64,000 nucleotides of DNA, taken from the NCBI GenBank assembly GCA_945913255.1, contig CAMEDC010000001.1, positions 124,001-188,000 of the forward strand, read 5' to 3'. Both the position numbers and the translations under genes were made by a program. Source of the DNA: an uncultured Lachnospiraceae bacterium (GTDB taxonomy: Bacteria > Bacillota > Clostridia > Lachnospirales > Lachnospiraceae). Below, in pieces: positions 15,364-23,964 of this stretch (positions within the stretch are counted from its first letter, which is position 1; each line of letters begins with the position of its first letter). The notes under the pieces were generated by a model that was not told where the DNA came from, did no database searches, and saw only the letters and a program-made list of their open reading frames with translations.

Positions 15364-15786
15364 CTATGAAAAAGGAAGTTCTTCAACGGCCTTCGGATAA
15401 TGTACGCTTCCTGCAATACGACTTCCGATTGCTTCGTAATACCTGCGAATTTCCTCTCTGACCAAATCCATATTGTCTAGCAAAAATTGTTCCTCGGGTG
15501 TATACGCCACTTTCTCCAAAAAGTTTGTCCCACTCTGCTCATCCGGGGTAATTCCTTTGACCGCTTCCCGATTTGCATTCAGAAGATTTCTTATCTCACC
15601 ATTCTTTTTCTCAATCTCGAAAAATATGTGGTTTGAATCATCTCCCTGCCACATTTCTGCTTCAAATCTACCATTATTCTTTTCTTCCAGGCAGACATGC
15701 ACAAGCTTCGCTTCCTGTTCTCTTTCTGCCATATTCTCCAACAGCTCTGATGCATCATATACGGCATCTTCATAATCATAACCCAT
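15364..15786 (-). CDS. Small acidic protein of unknown function
   Basis: A 140-residue soluble acidic protein, not recognised. The start MGYDYEDAVYDASELLENM at 15786 follows AGAGAGGAT; the frame extends upstream but lacks a ribosome site there. It has a helical N-terminus, a beta-type centre (FEAEMWQGDDSNHIFFEIEK) and a helical C-terminus (LLDNMDLVREEIRRYYEAIG). It lies between the giant AAA+ protein and the Hsp70-like gene. The 105-base gap upstream contains AT-rich sequence that could hold an internal promoter (TTGTTACAATC). Confidence 0.6.
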   Translation of the reverse strand: MGYDYEDAVYDASELLENMAEREQEAKLVHVCLEEKNNGRFEAEMWQGDDSNHIFFEIEKKNGEIRNLLNANREAVKGITPDEQSGTNFLEKVAYTPEEQFLLDNMDLVREEIRRYYEAIGSRIAGSVHYPKAVEELPFS

Positions 15787-15891
15787 TTTGATATCCTCTC
15801 TTTTCTTCCATATATTTTCTCTATCCAATATGCTCTGATTGTAACAAAACAAAAAACGCTTTTGGCAGGTAACGCTTCCTCAAATGAAGTA

Positions 15892-18800
15892 TCAAACAAA
15901 CATACGCCTATTTACAGTGATAACAACTCCTTTTCCGGTCTTATCTTCTGTCTTTTCAAGAAGCTCTTTCAGCTGTGCCGCGCTCTCTTCATCCGGCAGA
16001 TAAATGTAGGAAATCTCTGTATATGGTACTGTTTTCTCTGTCACGCAGAGAACCGCTTCTTTCCCATCCTCGCCTGTCTGCTCTTCCATCGTATCCCAGT
16101 CAATCTTCGAAATGCCCTCTTCGTAGCTGTACATACGCGGGGGCGTATCCTGCAGCCGTTTTATGGAAATCCGGTATCCCTGTGCAGCTGCAAATTCTCT
16201 TGTGACACACAGATACGCATAGGTTGTCTTGGGATTCTCCCGCTGTTGCTTCATTGCCGCCGGTGAATATGCATGGAAATCAAATCCTACATATCTGTTT
16301 TCGTCGATTTGTAAATCCGGGCACAGTCCGTTCTTTACAATCTGCTCTATCTCCTCAAATTTAACCAGATGATAAAGCAGCTTCTTATCGCGGATATTCC
16401 TTGTGCCGATTCTGGACGACCGGAAGGCCTGCTTTGCTGCTTCCTCTGTTTTATAGGAACGATAAACAGCATTGGGATATCCCTTTACCTGTTGGGAACA
16501 TTCAGCCCAGGTCTCATAGATCCCCGGCTGTCTTCCGCTGATTACCACATACCACTTATGTGGCGCGACAGCTTCCGTCTTAGATGACGCCACTGCCTGT
16601 TCTCCCTCTTCCAAAATAGTTGTCAAATTGTCGCCCTGTATATAGGACTTGTCCATAATCACGGAAACAACCTTGTCTATCACTGCCCTGCCTTCCCTGA
16701 TGAACTCTATAGCACGCTGCAGCTGCTCCGCTAAAATCCTGTCAGCTTCTTCAATTACTTCTGCACCCTTTGGAGAATCCAACACTCTCTCCGGATTCAG
16801 AGACAGCAATCCCAGACTTCCCATTCCAAAATGACAAATCATCCGTATCGCATAATTCGTTGCCTGCTCTAAATCGCTGCTTGCACCTGTGTTAATACCG
16901 CGTTCCCCATAGTACACCACCTCGGCGGCGCGTCCGGCCAAAATCTGGCAGATATAATTTAAGAAGTCCTCCTTCGTCAGGTTATGCACATCTTCGCCAT
17001 CTCCGTAGGATACATATCCACCGAAATTTCCTCTTGAAACGATAGTGATAAACTTTGGCTCCCTGCCTGTCTTAAATCCCACATAAGCATGTCCTGCCTC
17101 ATGGCGCGCAACACTCAGCCGATATTCGTCATCATTCTCACGTTTTTCTCCGTAAAGCTGTGTTTCTAAGGTATCTGTAAGCAAATCATCATTGATTTCC
17201 TTTTGCATATCAATAGCTGCGTTTGTCATATTTGAGATGGCCCGCTTTAAGAATGCAAGACTTTTTCCACCGGTATGCTCTGCCATATAATCAACTGCCG
17301 CCTCAGAAATCTTTGATGTATAGTTTTTCTTCTCAAGCAAAAGCTGTATATACTTTCTGCGCTCTTCACGGCTCGGCAGTCCCACATAAATCGGATTGTC
17401 AAACCTTCTGACTAACGCCGGATCAATTACCACCTCATTTGAATCTTTGCTACGGCGCGTCACATTATAATTCGTCGCAGCCACCACAAACACCGGCTTA
17501 AACGGGTCTTTGTCGCTAAATCCCTCCATCTCCGTCAAAAGTGTGTTTACCATCATCTCAAGCATCGTATCATATCCGGTTCTTTCCTTGGCAATCACAT
17601 CGATTTCATCGATAAAGAGAATCGCAGGTGCGTTGGCATATGCAATCTGAAACAAATCCCTGATTTCCTGTACCGGGTCCTTTGCATTTCGTATCCCGGC
17701 ACCCGTGGTATTCAAGAACAAGGCATCACATTCACCCGCCAGTGCTTTCGCAAGACTCGTCTTTCCTGTTCCCGGCGGTCCGTAAAGAAGTACTCCACGG
17801 GGTATCTCCGCGCCCTCAAGCACATATTTATCGATATTGTGCATGTAATTAATAAAATGCCTGAAATCCTGTTTTGCCTGTTCTGCTCCGATGATGTCGT
17901 CAAAACGCAGCTTCGGTCTCTCGAAATCAAATACCTTGGAGTTTTTCGCTTTTCTGCGCAATGCCGCATCATTCATTCCCACATCACGCAGGCTCAGGTT
18001 GTAGAATTCCACAACGCCTACATTTCCTCTCGTGATATAACGTATCCTGTAATCAACGCACTGCCCTTTTTCCGACAAACGCTTCAGATTATTCTGAATA
18101 TGTAGCTGTTGCACCAACACTTCCATGTTTGCAGCGCAGGTCTGCTTGTCCTCACCCTCTGTAAAAATACCGCGTACTCCGGCATTTAATATCTCTTTTT
18201 TATCCTCTGCATGATAAAATACCTGATTCACGACATAAAGTGGAATCTGAGGCGCTTTTTCCTGCAGAACATCAAGGCACTTTCTTCCCACGGATTCAAT
18301 ACCCAGCGCATTTGATATTCCTGCGTGCCCCGATTCTGTTTTATAAGTCAGATCAATCACTACAAGCATAAGCTGATTGTCACGAATCATCTGTACCGCT
18401 TCCTGTTCATCCGCTGCAAAAAGCAGATGTATGCCCGGATGTGTAAATTGCATCCTGGGGCTGTCTGAGATTACCAGCACATTGCTGTCCTGCTCATTCA
18501 CAAACAACGGATAGATATCACTGTTATCTCTTTCCAGCTTTATCTCGACAGATACTTCTTCCACCGTGAGTGCACCCTTTTTTTCCACTGCATCCTTTAC
18601 ATATGAAACCATACAGTCTTTCAGAATCTCTGCGCCCCTGCTTGAAGCGACACGTGCATCCACATTGCTTCCTATCTGAAACAAAAACAATTCCGGCAGC
18701 TGCTTATCGTATTTCATCCGCACATGATAGTTTTCCGTGATCTCCTTTGCCACTTCATCCATCTTATTCCGTACGATGTTGCATAAATAATAGCGCTGCA

Positions 18801-20727
18801 AGTGATTAAACATGATAATACTTCCCGAAGCAAAACGCGAGCAAAGTTCATTCGGGAAATCTTCATCCTCCCGCATGGCATCCAGCACTTCGCTTTCCAC
18901 CAGCGCAGATAAATTGGTATCTTCATTGTCCTGATACAGGCTTTTGCCGCAATTCGTTGTAAATATTACAATTACATTCTCAAAGCTTACATATCTTTCA
19001 TAATACTTATCATACAAACGTGCGCCTTCCAATATCTGGAGAAACAACATCTTTACCGCAGTATGCGCCTTTTCAATCTCATCCAGAAGAATGATAGAAC
19101 TTGGATTGTCAGCGACAAACGTCGTCAGTGTACCGGGGATTGCCCCTTTCCATGTCTTCTCAAATCCAACCAGACCTTCCGTGGCATTATTTCCCGCATA
19201 TTCACTCATATCGTAAATTTTAAACGGTATGCCGAGTGTCTCGGCAGCTAGGCGGGCAAGATAGGTCTTTCCTACCCCCGGCGGTCCCGCAAACAAATAG
19301 GACGCTGCAGGTTTATCCTTTCTGCTTCCTCTTGCCAGTTTTGCATTGACATAACCCTGCACGAATTTCTGAATTGCGAAATCCTGACCAACTATTTTTT
19401 CTGTAAGGGTATCATACAGACTGCTCGATGCTCCCGCAATATCCTCAAGACTTTCCTTTACCGGCGGCTCTTTTTCCCGATTCGGCATGAACTTCCTGTT
19501 ATATTTCAGATAGGCATTATTCAGTCCTGTCGTATTATACTCTTTGCTGTCAAACAGCAATCTGTTCAACAGCGTGTACACAATCGCTTCCGCAGGATAT
19601 TCCTCCCTGCTTCTGCAATCATTTAAAAATTTCTCCGCTTTCTGATAATCCTCTATCGCACTCGAATCCTTTTCAAAAGAATCGATGTAATGCAATATCA
19701 TGTGCTTCAGATTTTCCGGGTTAATCTCCACATGTTCATCATCAAATGTTGATTTTATTTTTTCCTGCAGATAGGAAATGGATTCGTACGCTTCTTTCCC
19801 CAATTCCAGCTCCGCACAGATGTCCTTCACCGACATCAGGCTGATGCAGGCATACGCGTAGAGCAGATGAAAAGAAGTCATCTTTTCTTTCTTGATGCTT
19901 TCTGCATATTTGAAAACGAAATCTATCATTGTTTTGCTTTTGCCATTGTTTTCCTGCTTGCCGGACTCCTCGGCACAAGGCATCTCACCGCCAAAGAAAT
20001 CATCATCGTCTATATCATCATTCCAGTCCTCGTCTGCGTCATAGTCATCTTCCTCCTGTGACAACGCAGCCCCCTCCCGGAAGCCTTCCTCTGACGGTTT
20101 CGTCATAACTGGCTTCTGATATGCAGCTTCATGTACCAGAGAAATCAAATCGACACTGGGGTTCTCCTCATCACTTAGTGCATCCCTGTCTGCCAGTTTC
20201 TGTGTCAACGTCAGAAAAACCTCTTTCGTGCCCAGCTCCCGCAGCCATTTTCTATCCTGATTCCAGTGAAGTGCGTCAATCAGTCTGCGGCTGTCTACTC
20301 CCCGTGCATCCTCTCTGTACAGACATGCATTGACATAACCAGATTCCGTCTCAAAGACTATTCTTCGTTTCGTTTCTGAATTCTGCTCCGCGGTTCGCCC
20401 ATAGATGTCTCTCCTGTCTGTAAAGATCTCTTCCTCCAGGTCATAGACAATCTCCACACTTCTGATCTTGTGTTGCATGCAATAATCAATTACAGCCATC
20501 TCCACCGCATTTTCCATTGCTTTCACGTTCGTGAGTGTTCTTCCTGCCTGGTGTCTCACTCCGTGGGTATCCACTGTACCCCCATGAAAAATGCAGGTCA
20601 TATATTTCAAGTATTCTCTTCCCGTTATCGACTTTTTTTCCGCATATGCCACAAAGGCCAATGCTTCTGCATCCGTACTATAAATATCCTTTGGTGATTG
20701 TCTCCCTGTTTCAGAATGCACTCCCAA
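15892..20727 (-). CDS. Giant ClpA-type AAA+ / FtsH-type AAA+ M41 protease with RNA:DNA hybrid-binding and DarT-like domains
   Basis: A 1611-residue soluble multidomain protein. In order: 15-175 may be a degenerate RNase H fold (YDLEEE near 95); 221-250 is an acidic linker; 265-350 resembles a Clp N-domain; 440-735 is a ClpA/B-like AAA+ with GPPGVGKT (481), LLDEIE (547) and TTN (590); 748-875 is receiver-like; 935-1190 is an FtsH-like AAA+ with GPPGTGKT (983), LFIDEID (1037), AATN (1083) and ALVRRFD; 1201-1375 is an M41 protease with HEAGH (1209-1213) and third ligand in SSDLEQAT. Residues 1391-1436 (WYVVISGRQPGIYETWAEC) are an RNase H1-type hybrid-binding domain. Residues 1447-1611 (LYHLVKFEEIEQIVKNG) resemble DarT/DUF4433 ADP-ribosyltransferases. 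No membrane helix is present, unlike FtsH. The start is uncertain: TTG at 20727 has no ribosome site. Confidence 0.85.
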   Translation of the reverse strand: MGVHSETGRQSPKDIYSTDAEALAFVAYAEKKSITGREYLKYMTCIFHGGTVDTHGVRHQAGRTLTNVKAMENAVEMAVIDYCMQHKIRSVEIVYDLEEEIFTDRRDIYGRTAEQNSETKRRIVFETESGYVNACLYREDARGVDSRRLIDALHWNQDRKWLRELGTKEVFLTLTQKLADRDALSDEENPSVDLISLVHEAAYQKPVMTKPSEEGFREGAALSQEEDDYDADEDWNDDIDDDDFFGGEMPCAEESGKQENNGKSKTMIDFVFKYAESIKKEKMTSFHLLYAYACISLMSVKDICAELELGKEAYESISYLQEKIKSTFDDEHVEINPENLKHMILHYIDSFEKDSSAIEDYQKAEKFLNDCRSREEYPAEAIVYTLLNRLLFDSKEYNTTGLNNAYLKYNRKFMPNREKEPPVKESLEDIAGASSSLYDTLTEKIVGQDFAIQKFVQGYVNAKLARGSRKDKPAASYLFAGPPGVGKTYLARLAAETLGIPFKIYDMSEYAGNNATEGLVGFEKTWKGAIPGTLTTFVADNPSSIILLDEIEKAHTAVKMLFLQILEGARLYDKYYERYVSFENVIVIFTTNCGKSLYQDNEDTNLSALVESEVLDAMREDEDFPNELCSRFASGSIIMFNHLQRYYLCNIVRNKMDEVAKEITENYHVRMKYDKQLPELFLFQIGSNVDARVASSRGAEILKDCMVSYVKDAVEKKGALTVEEVSVEIKLERDNSDIYPLFVNEQDSNVLVISDSPRMQFTHPGIHLLFAADEQEAVQMIRDNQLMLVVIDLTYKTESGHAGISNALGIESVGRKCLDVLQEKAPQIPLYVVNQVFYHAEDKKEILNAGVRGIFTEGEDKQTCAANMEVLVQQLHIQNNLKRLSEKGQCVDYRIRYITRGNVGVVEFYNLSLRDVGMNDAALRRKAKNSKVFDFERPKLRFDDIIGAEQAKQDFRHFINYMHNIDKYVLEGAEIPRGVLLYGPPGTGKTSLAKALAGECDALFLNTTGAGIRNAKDPVQEIRDLFQIAYANAPAILFIDEIDVIAKERTGYDTMLEMMVNTLLTEMEGFSDKDPFKPVFVVAATNYNVTRRSKDSNEVVIDPALVRRFDNPIYVGLPSREERRKYIQLLLEKKNYTSKISEAAVDYMAEHTGGKSLAFLKRAISNMTNAAIDMQKEINDDLLTDTLETQLYGEKRENDDEYRLSVARHEAGHAYVGFKTGREPKFITIVSRGNFGGYVSYGDGEDVHNLTKEDFLNYICQILAGRAAEVVYYGERGINTGASSDLEQATNYAIRMICHFGMGSLGLLSLNPERVLDSPKGAEVIEEADRILAEQLQRAIEFIREGRAVIDKVVSVIMDKSYIQGDNLTTILEEGEQAVASSKTEAVAPHKWYVVISGRQPGIYETWAECSQQVKGYPNAVYRSYKTEEAAKQAFRSSRIGTRNIRDKKLLYHLVKFEEIEQIVKNGLCPDLQIDENRYVGFDFHAYSPAAMKQQRENPKTTYAYLCVTREFAAAQGYRISIKRLQDTPPRMYSYEEGISKIDWDTMEEQTGEDGKEAVLCVTEKTVPYTEISYIYLPDEESAAQLKELLEKTEDKTGKGVVITVNRRMFV

Positions 20728-20750
20728 TACATTGCAAAATGATTCTGTAT

Positions 20751-21782
20751 CTATTTTGACCGAAATGTGGTCTTTGCGTACTTTGCAAATACTACATCTG
20801 CATCTGCACCCGCTTCGGCAAGCATTCTTTTCTGCTCTTTGAATGCCAGATTGTTCGCCGGCAATGCAAAATCACCGGTAATTCCGTAATCTTTTTTTAT
20901 TTTTTCCGTGAGCCATTCCATGTAAATATCACTGAGATACGCACTGATGACTGACGCACACGAAACCGCCATGTTGACTGCATCTGCCTTAGTCCTGAGG
21001 AAAACTCTCCTACTTTCCATATTCAGAGCCGCACAAAATTCATCGCGCACACTTTTATCCGTCTCCATAAAGTCATCCACCACAACATAGTCCGGCTTGC
21101 ACACCCGAATCAGCGGATTTAAAACTCCCGCATGAAGCTCCCCCAGCAAATTATTTTTGTCCTTACCGTTTTCTATTCTCTGAAACTTATCATATTCCCT
21201 GTTTGGCAGGATTCTGCACCGAAATTTGACAAACGCGTCTTCCAAGGCGATATCGGTGTCTTCATTCTCAAAAATTTCCCATGCCTGCTGTGATGAAATT
21301 CCCGACAATACCTCGCCGGCCAGCCTGAGCTGACTCTTTTTCATCTGCTTCGAATCCGTCACATTCATGCGAATCAGTTCATCCATATGACTCGGCGTGA
21401 CAGCTACCGCAGTCACAATAATCTGCTTGAAACGCTCACCGGTTCCAACCTCGTCACTGCCGACAATCACGTGCTTAAAATTAAGTTCTCCGCAGGTCGG
21501 CGTAGTTTCGTCCACCGCAATAATATGCTCTTCATCATTCTGCATATCGTACCTGCGGAAAAAGGCTCCAAGATTGTCTTTTCCCTTAAAATAGATGCTG
21601 TTCGCATATTTCACAATACGCTCCGAAGGTTCGTCCCTTTTCGCCATCGCAAAATCGGCTGACGGTGGGCACTTTACATCCATCCAGTTGCCGGCATTCA
21701 TGCAAAATTCCTGAATTTCTCTTGCTGTGTTTGGGTTTCTTGGGATAAATGTGTAATCTGAAAGATTCTTTTTTTCCGGCAC
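20751..21782 (-). CDS. RNase HIII-like ribonuclease, first gene of the island
   Basis: A 343-residue type-2 RNase H. The catalytic pattern is complete: GSDEVGTGERFKQIIV (D110, E111), VTDSKQMKK (D143), DYVVVDDF (D236) and TKADAVNMAVSCASVISAY (D267). GSDEVGTG is the RNase HIII form rather than the HII form. The 100-residue N-terminal part corresponds in position to the HIII substrate-binding domain but is hard to align and somewhat longer. These enzymes cut RNA in RNA:DNA hybrids. GTG at 21782 is the start, with AAAGGAGAG ten bases upstream. Its stop lies 24 bases before the listed start of the giant AAA+ gene, whose frame is already open inside this gene. The link to a hybrid-binding domain in the next protein suggests they act on the same substrate. 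Confidence 0.88.
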   Translation of the reverse strand: MPEKKNLSDYTFIPRNPNTAREIQEFCMNAGNWMDVKCPPSADFAMAKRDEPSERIVKYANSIYFKGKDNLGAFFRRYDMQNDEEHIIAVDETTPTCGELNFKHVIVGSDEVGTGERFKQIIVTAVAVTPSHMDELIRMNVTDSKQMKKSQLRLAGEVLSGISSQQAWEIFENEDTDIALEDAFVKFRCRILPNREYDKFQRIENGKDKNNLLGELHAGVLNPLIRVCKPDYVVVDDFMETDKSVRDEFCAALNMESRRVFLRTKADAVNMAVSCASVISAYLSDIYMEWLTEKIKKDYGITGDFALPANNLAFKEQKRMLAEAGADADVVFAKYAKTTFRSK

Positions 21783-21836
21783 AGCAGTATCTCTCCTTTG
21801 GAATCATTTATCTTCGCTGTTCTGATTCACTCTTCG

Positions 21837-21845
21837 ATTATAACA
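21837..21845 (-). promoter_or_regulatory. Extended -10 promoter of the island
   Basis: Minus strand TGTTATAAT (21845-21837) is an extended -10 element with a full TATAAT. The -35 region (CCAAAA) is poor. It lies about 55 bases upstream of the RNase HIII-like GTG and is the only good promoter seen for the seven-gene series. Confidence 0.6.
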
Positions 21846-21892
21846 TATGTATCAGAGATTTTGGCAGACAAAGTTTGTTTTTTGCTCAGATT

Positions 21893-23944
21893 TTAGTGGG
21901 AATGATGTAGCAAAAACTTCTCAAAACATCCTTTCATTGTTCCGTTCACATAAATGCCTGCAGCTGCACCGGTGAAGCGCTTTCCTTTTTTCAGACCTTC
22001 GCTGCTGAGGTAGACGGTATTTTCAAAAACTGCCGCCTGCCTCCAGCTGCCGTCATTGTCTTTATAATACAGACTTCTCTTCAAATCATCCGTTGCGATT
22101 TTCAACTCTGCTTTCGTCTGAATGCCTTCAAGTTCCAGAAATTCTTCTGTCACATATCTGTCGTCCACATATTCTGCTGCCAAAATGCCATGTTTTCCAC
22201 ATCTTTTACACAACGCCAGTTTTAAATAACTGTTCTCGTCATAATAGCAGGTCAGTCCCAGATCCCAATCCGCATCAACTGACTTTTCAGTATGTACTGT
22301 TCCATCCCCATCAGCTGATTTTCCGGTATTCTCACCATAATCTGCTGTTTCCTCCACAGATACTCTGCAGCTCATCTCAAACTGAAATTCCTGCTGGTGT
22401 TTCAGCAGCAGGCTGTTATAATCCGAAGTATTCAAATCCCTGCCATTGCCCCGGATGAGAATTGCGCCATCTTTTTCCGCAAAAGTTCCCGGCTCAAAGC
22501 CGCGGATCGTGGACCAGTCCTGCCAGAGACCGTCATCCGGAGAAAAAGGTATCGGCCTCCGTCTCTCCTGTACGGAAGATGCCGGCTTATGCACTTCCAC
22601 CGAAGCCTGCAATGTGCTTTCAGGAACATTGTCTTCGGTACAATCATCTTCCACACGCTTCGGCAGCAAAGGTTTCTTCTGCAAATCGGAAGGACCTCTC
22701 AGGGAATTGACCAGGGGCCAGCCGTCTGCCGTCCAGGTAATCGGGTCAAGTGCCGTCTCGCGTCCCAACAGCGCATATCCCGCCGTTCCCGGACGATTGC
22801 AGAGATAAACCATGTACCAGTCACCCGTCTGTGTTTCCACAGGCATACCATGTCCACAGCACTGCAATTGTTTTTTCTCATCCCACTGACGTAAGATAGG
22901 ATTATAAGGACAAGATTCATAGACCCCCATCAGCGTCCTGGAACGAGCCACCGAAATCCTGTGTCCCATTCCGGTGCCGCCCTCTGCCATAAACAGGTAA
23001 TAATAGCCGTCCTTGTAAAGCATGTGAGGACCTTCCGATGCCTTTTTGTTTTCTCCGTACCAGAGCAGCTTCGGCTCGGACAAAATTTCTCTTCCATCTT
23101 TGCTGATTTCAAAAATTCTGGCTCCTCTGTTTAACAGCATGTAACGTCTCCCATCCAGGTCCGTAAAAATAGACGGGTCAATTCCGTCTTCATCCAGAAA
23201 AACGGGTTCACAGTAAGGACCCTCAGGCTTATCGGAGGAGGTAACCATCTGCAGTCTCTGCGGCATGCCTCCCTCATTCAGACGATATGTCGCTGTTATA
23301 TAATATCTTCCTTCATAATAGGAAATATCCGGTGCCCAGTAGCCTCTGCCTCCCTCAATCCCTTTCAGACGAGCCCAGTCGGGATTGGTAATCGCATGCC
23401 CGATTACCTCCCAGTGAATCAAATCTCTGGAATGGGAGATGGGAATGCACGGGAAAAACAGAAAGGAAGAATTCACCATATAGTAATCCTCTCCCACCCG
23501 GACAATGGAAGGATCGGGATTCATACCGCGACAGATGGGATTATGGTACATATCCTTGGCCTCTGCCCCCAGTTTCTCCTCAAAGTAGCTGAGAATCTCT
23601 TTCTGTCCCAGGCGCTGCGCTGTGTCAAAGGGTGTCTCCCCTTTCAGGTTTGCCTGCGTAATCGAAGAATCTACCCGCTCTACCAGATATTTCACCAGTT
23701 CCAGGTTTCCTGATTCCACGCCATAGTGCAGAACCGTGTTCCCGACTCTGTCAACCAGATTCAGATTCACAATGCCGTATTCCACGACATACCTTGCCAT
23801 CTCAAGGCTGCCCTGACGAATTACCTCATGCAGTGCCCAAACGCCGTCCTCCTCCGCATCCAAAGCTCTCGGATATTCCACAAGAAGCGCTTTCAACGCA
23901 TTTAAATCCTTTTTTCGAATCATTTCAAATATTTTTTCGCTCAT
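21893..23944 (-). CDS. Ankyrin-repeat / GH43 glycoside hydrolase fusion
   Basis: A 683-residue protein; ATG at 23944 is chosen because GAGAGG lies directly upstream. Residues about 3-125 are ankyrin repeats (DGVWALHEVIRQGSLEMARY, VGNTVLHYGVESGNLELVKY). Residues about 133-440 are a five-bladed GH43 propeller with catalytic Asp144 (MNPDPSIVRV), Asp256 (DGIDPSIFTD) and Glu304 (KASEGPHMLY). The remainder resembles the beta-sandwich domain at the end of GH43 xylosidases. No signal peptide is seen, so it works in the cytoplasm on imported oligosaccharides, most likely as beta-xylosidase or alpha-L-arabinofuranosidase. It ends the carbohydrate locus. Ankyrin repeats in front of GH43 are unusual. Confidence 0.9.
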   Translation of the reverse strand: MSEKIFEMIRKKDLNALKALLVEYPRALDAEEDGVWALHEVIRQGSLEMARYVVEYGIVNLNLVDRVGNTVLHYGVESGNLELVKYLVERVDSSITQANLKGETPFDTAQRLGQKEILSYFEEKLGAEAKDMYHNPICRGMNPDPSIVRVGEDYYMVNSSFLFFPCIPISHSRDLIHWEVIGHAITNPDWARLKGIEGGRGYWAPDISYYEGRYYITATYRLNEGGMPQRLQMVTSSDKPEGPYCEPVFLDEDGIDPSIFTDLDGRRYMLLNRGARIFEISKDGREILSEPKLLWYGENKKASEGPHMLYKDGYYYLFMAEGGTGMGHRISVARSRTLMGVYESCPYNPILRQWDEKKQLQCCGHGMPVETQTGDWYMVYLCNRPGTAGYALLGRETALDPITWTADGWPLVNSLRGPSDLQKKPLLPKRVEDDCTEDNVPESTLQASVEVHKPASSVQERRRPIPFSPDDGLWQDWSTIRGFEPGTFAEKDGAILIRGNGRDLNTSDYNSLLLKHQQEFQFEMSCRVSVEETADYGENTGKSADGDGTVHTEKSVDADWDLGLTCYYDENSYLKLALCKRCGKHGILAAEYVDDRYVTEEFLELEGIQTKAELKIATDDLKRSLYYKDNDGSWRQAAVFENTVYLSSEGLKKGKRFTGAAAGIYVNGTMKGCFEKFLLHHSH

Positions 23945-23964
23945 TTTTCCTCTCAATCTGTCGC

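Noticed and set aside
12617-21782. Prophage or conjugative element explaining the island
   Set aside because: No integrase, structural, terminase or transfer gene and no attachment repeats were seen.
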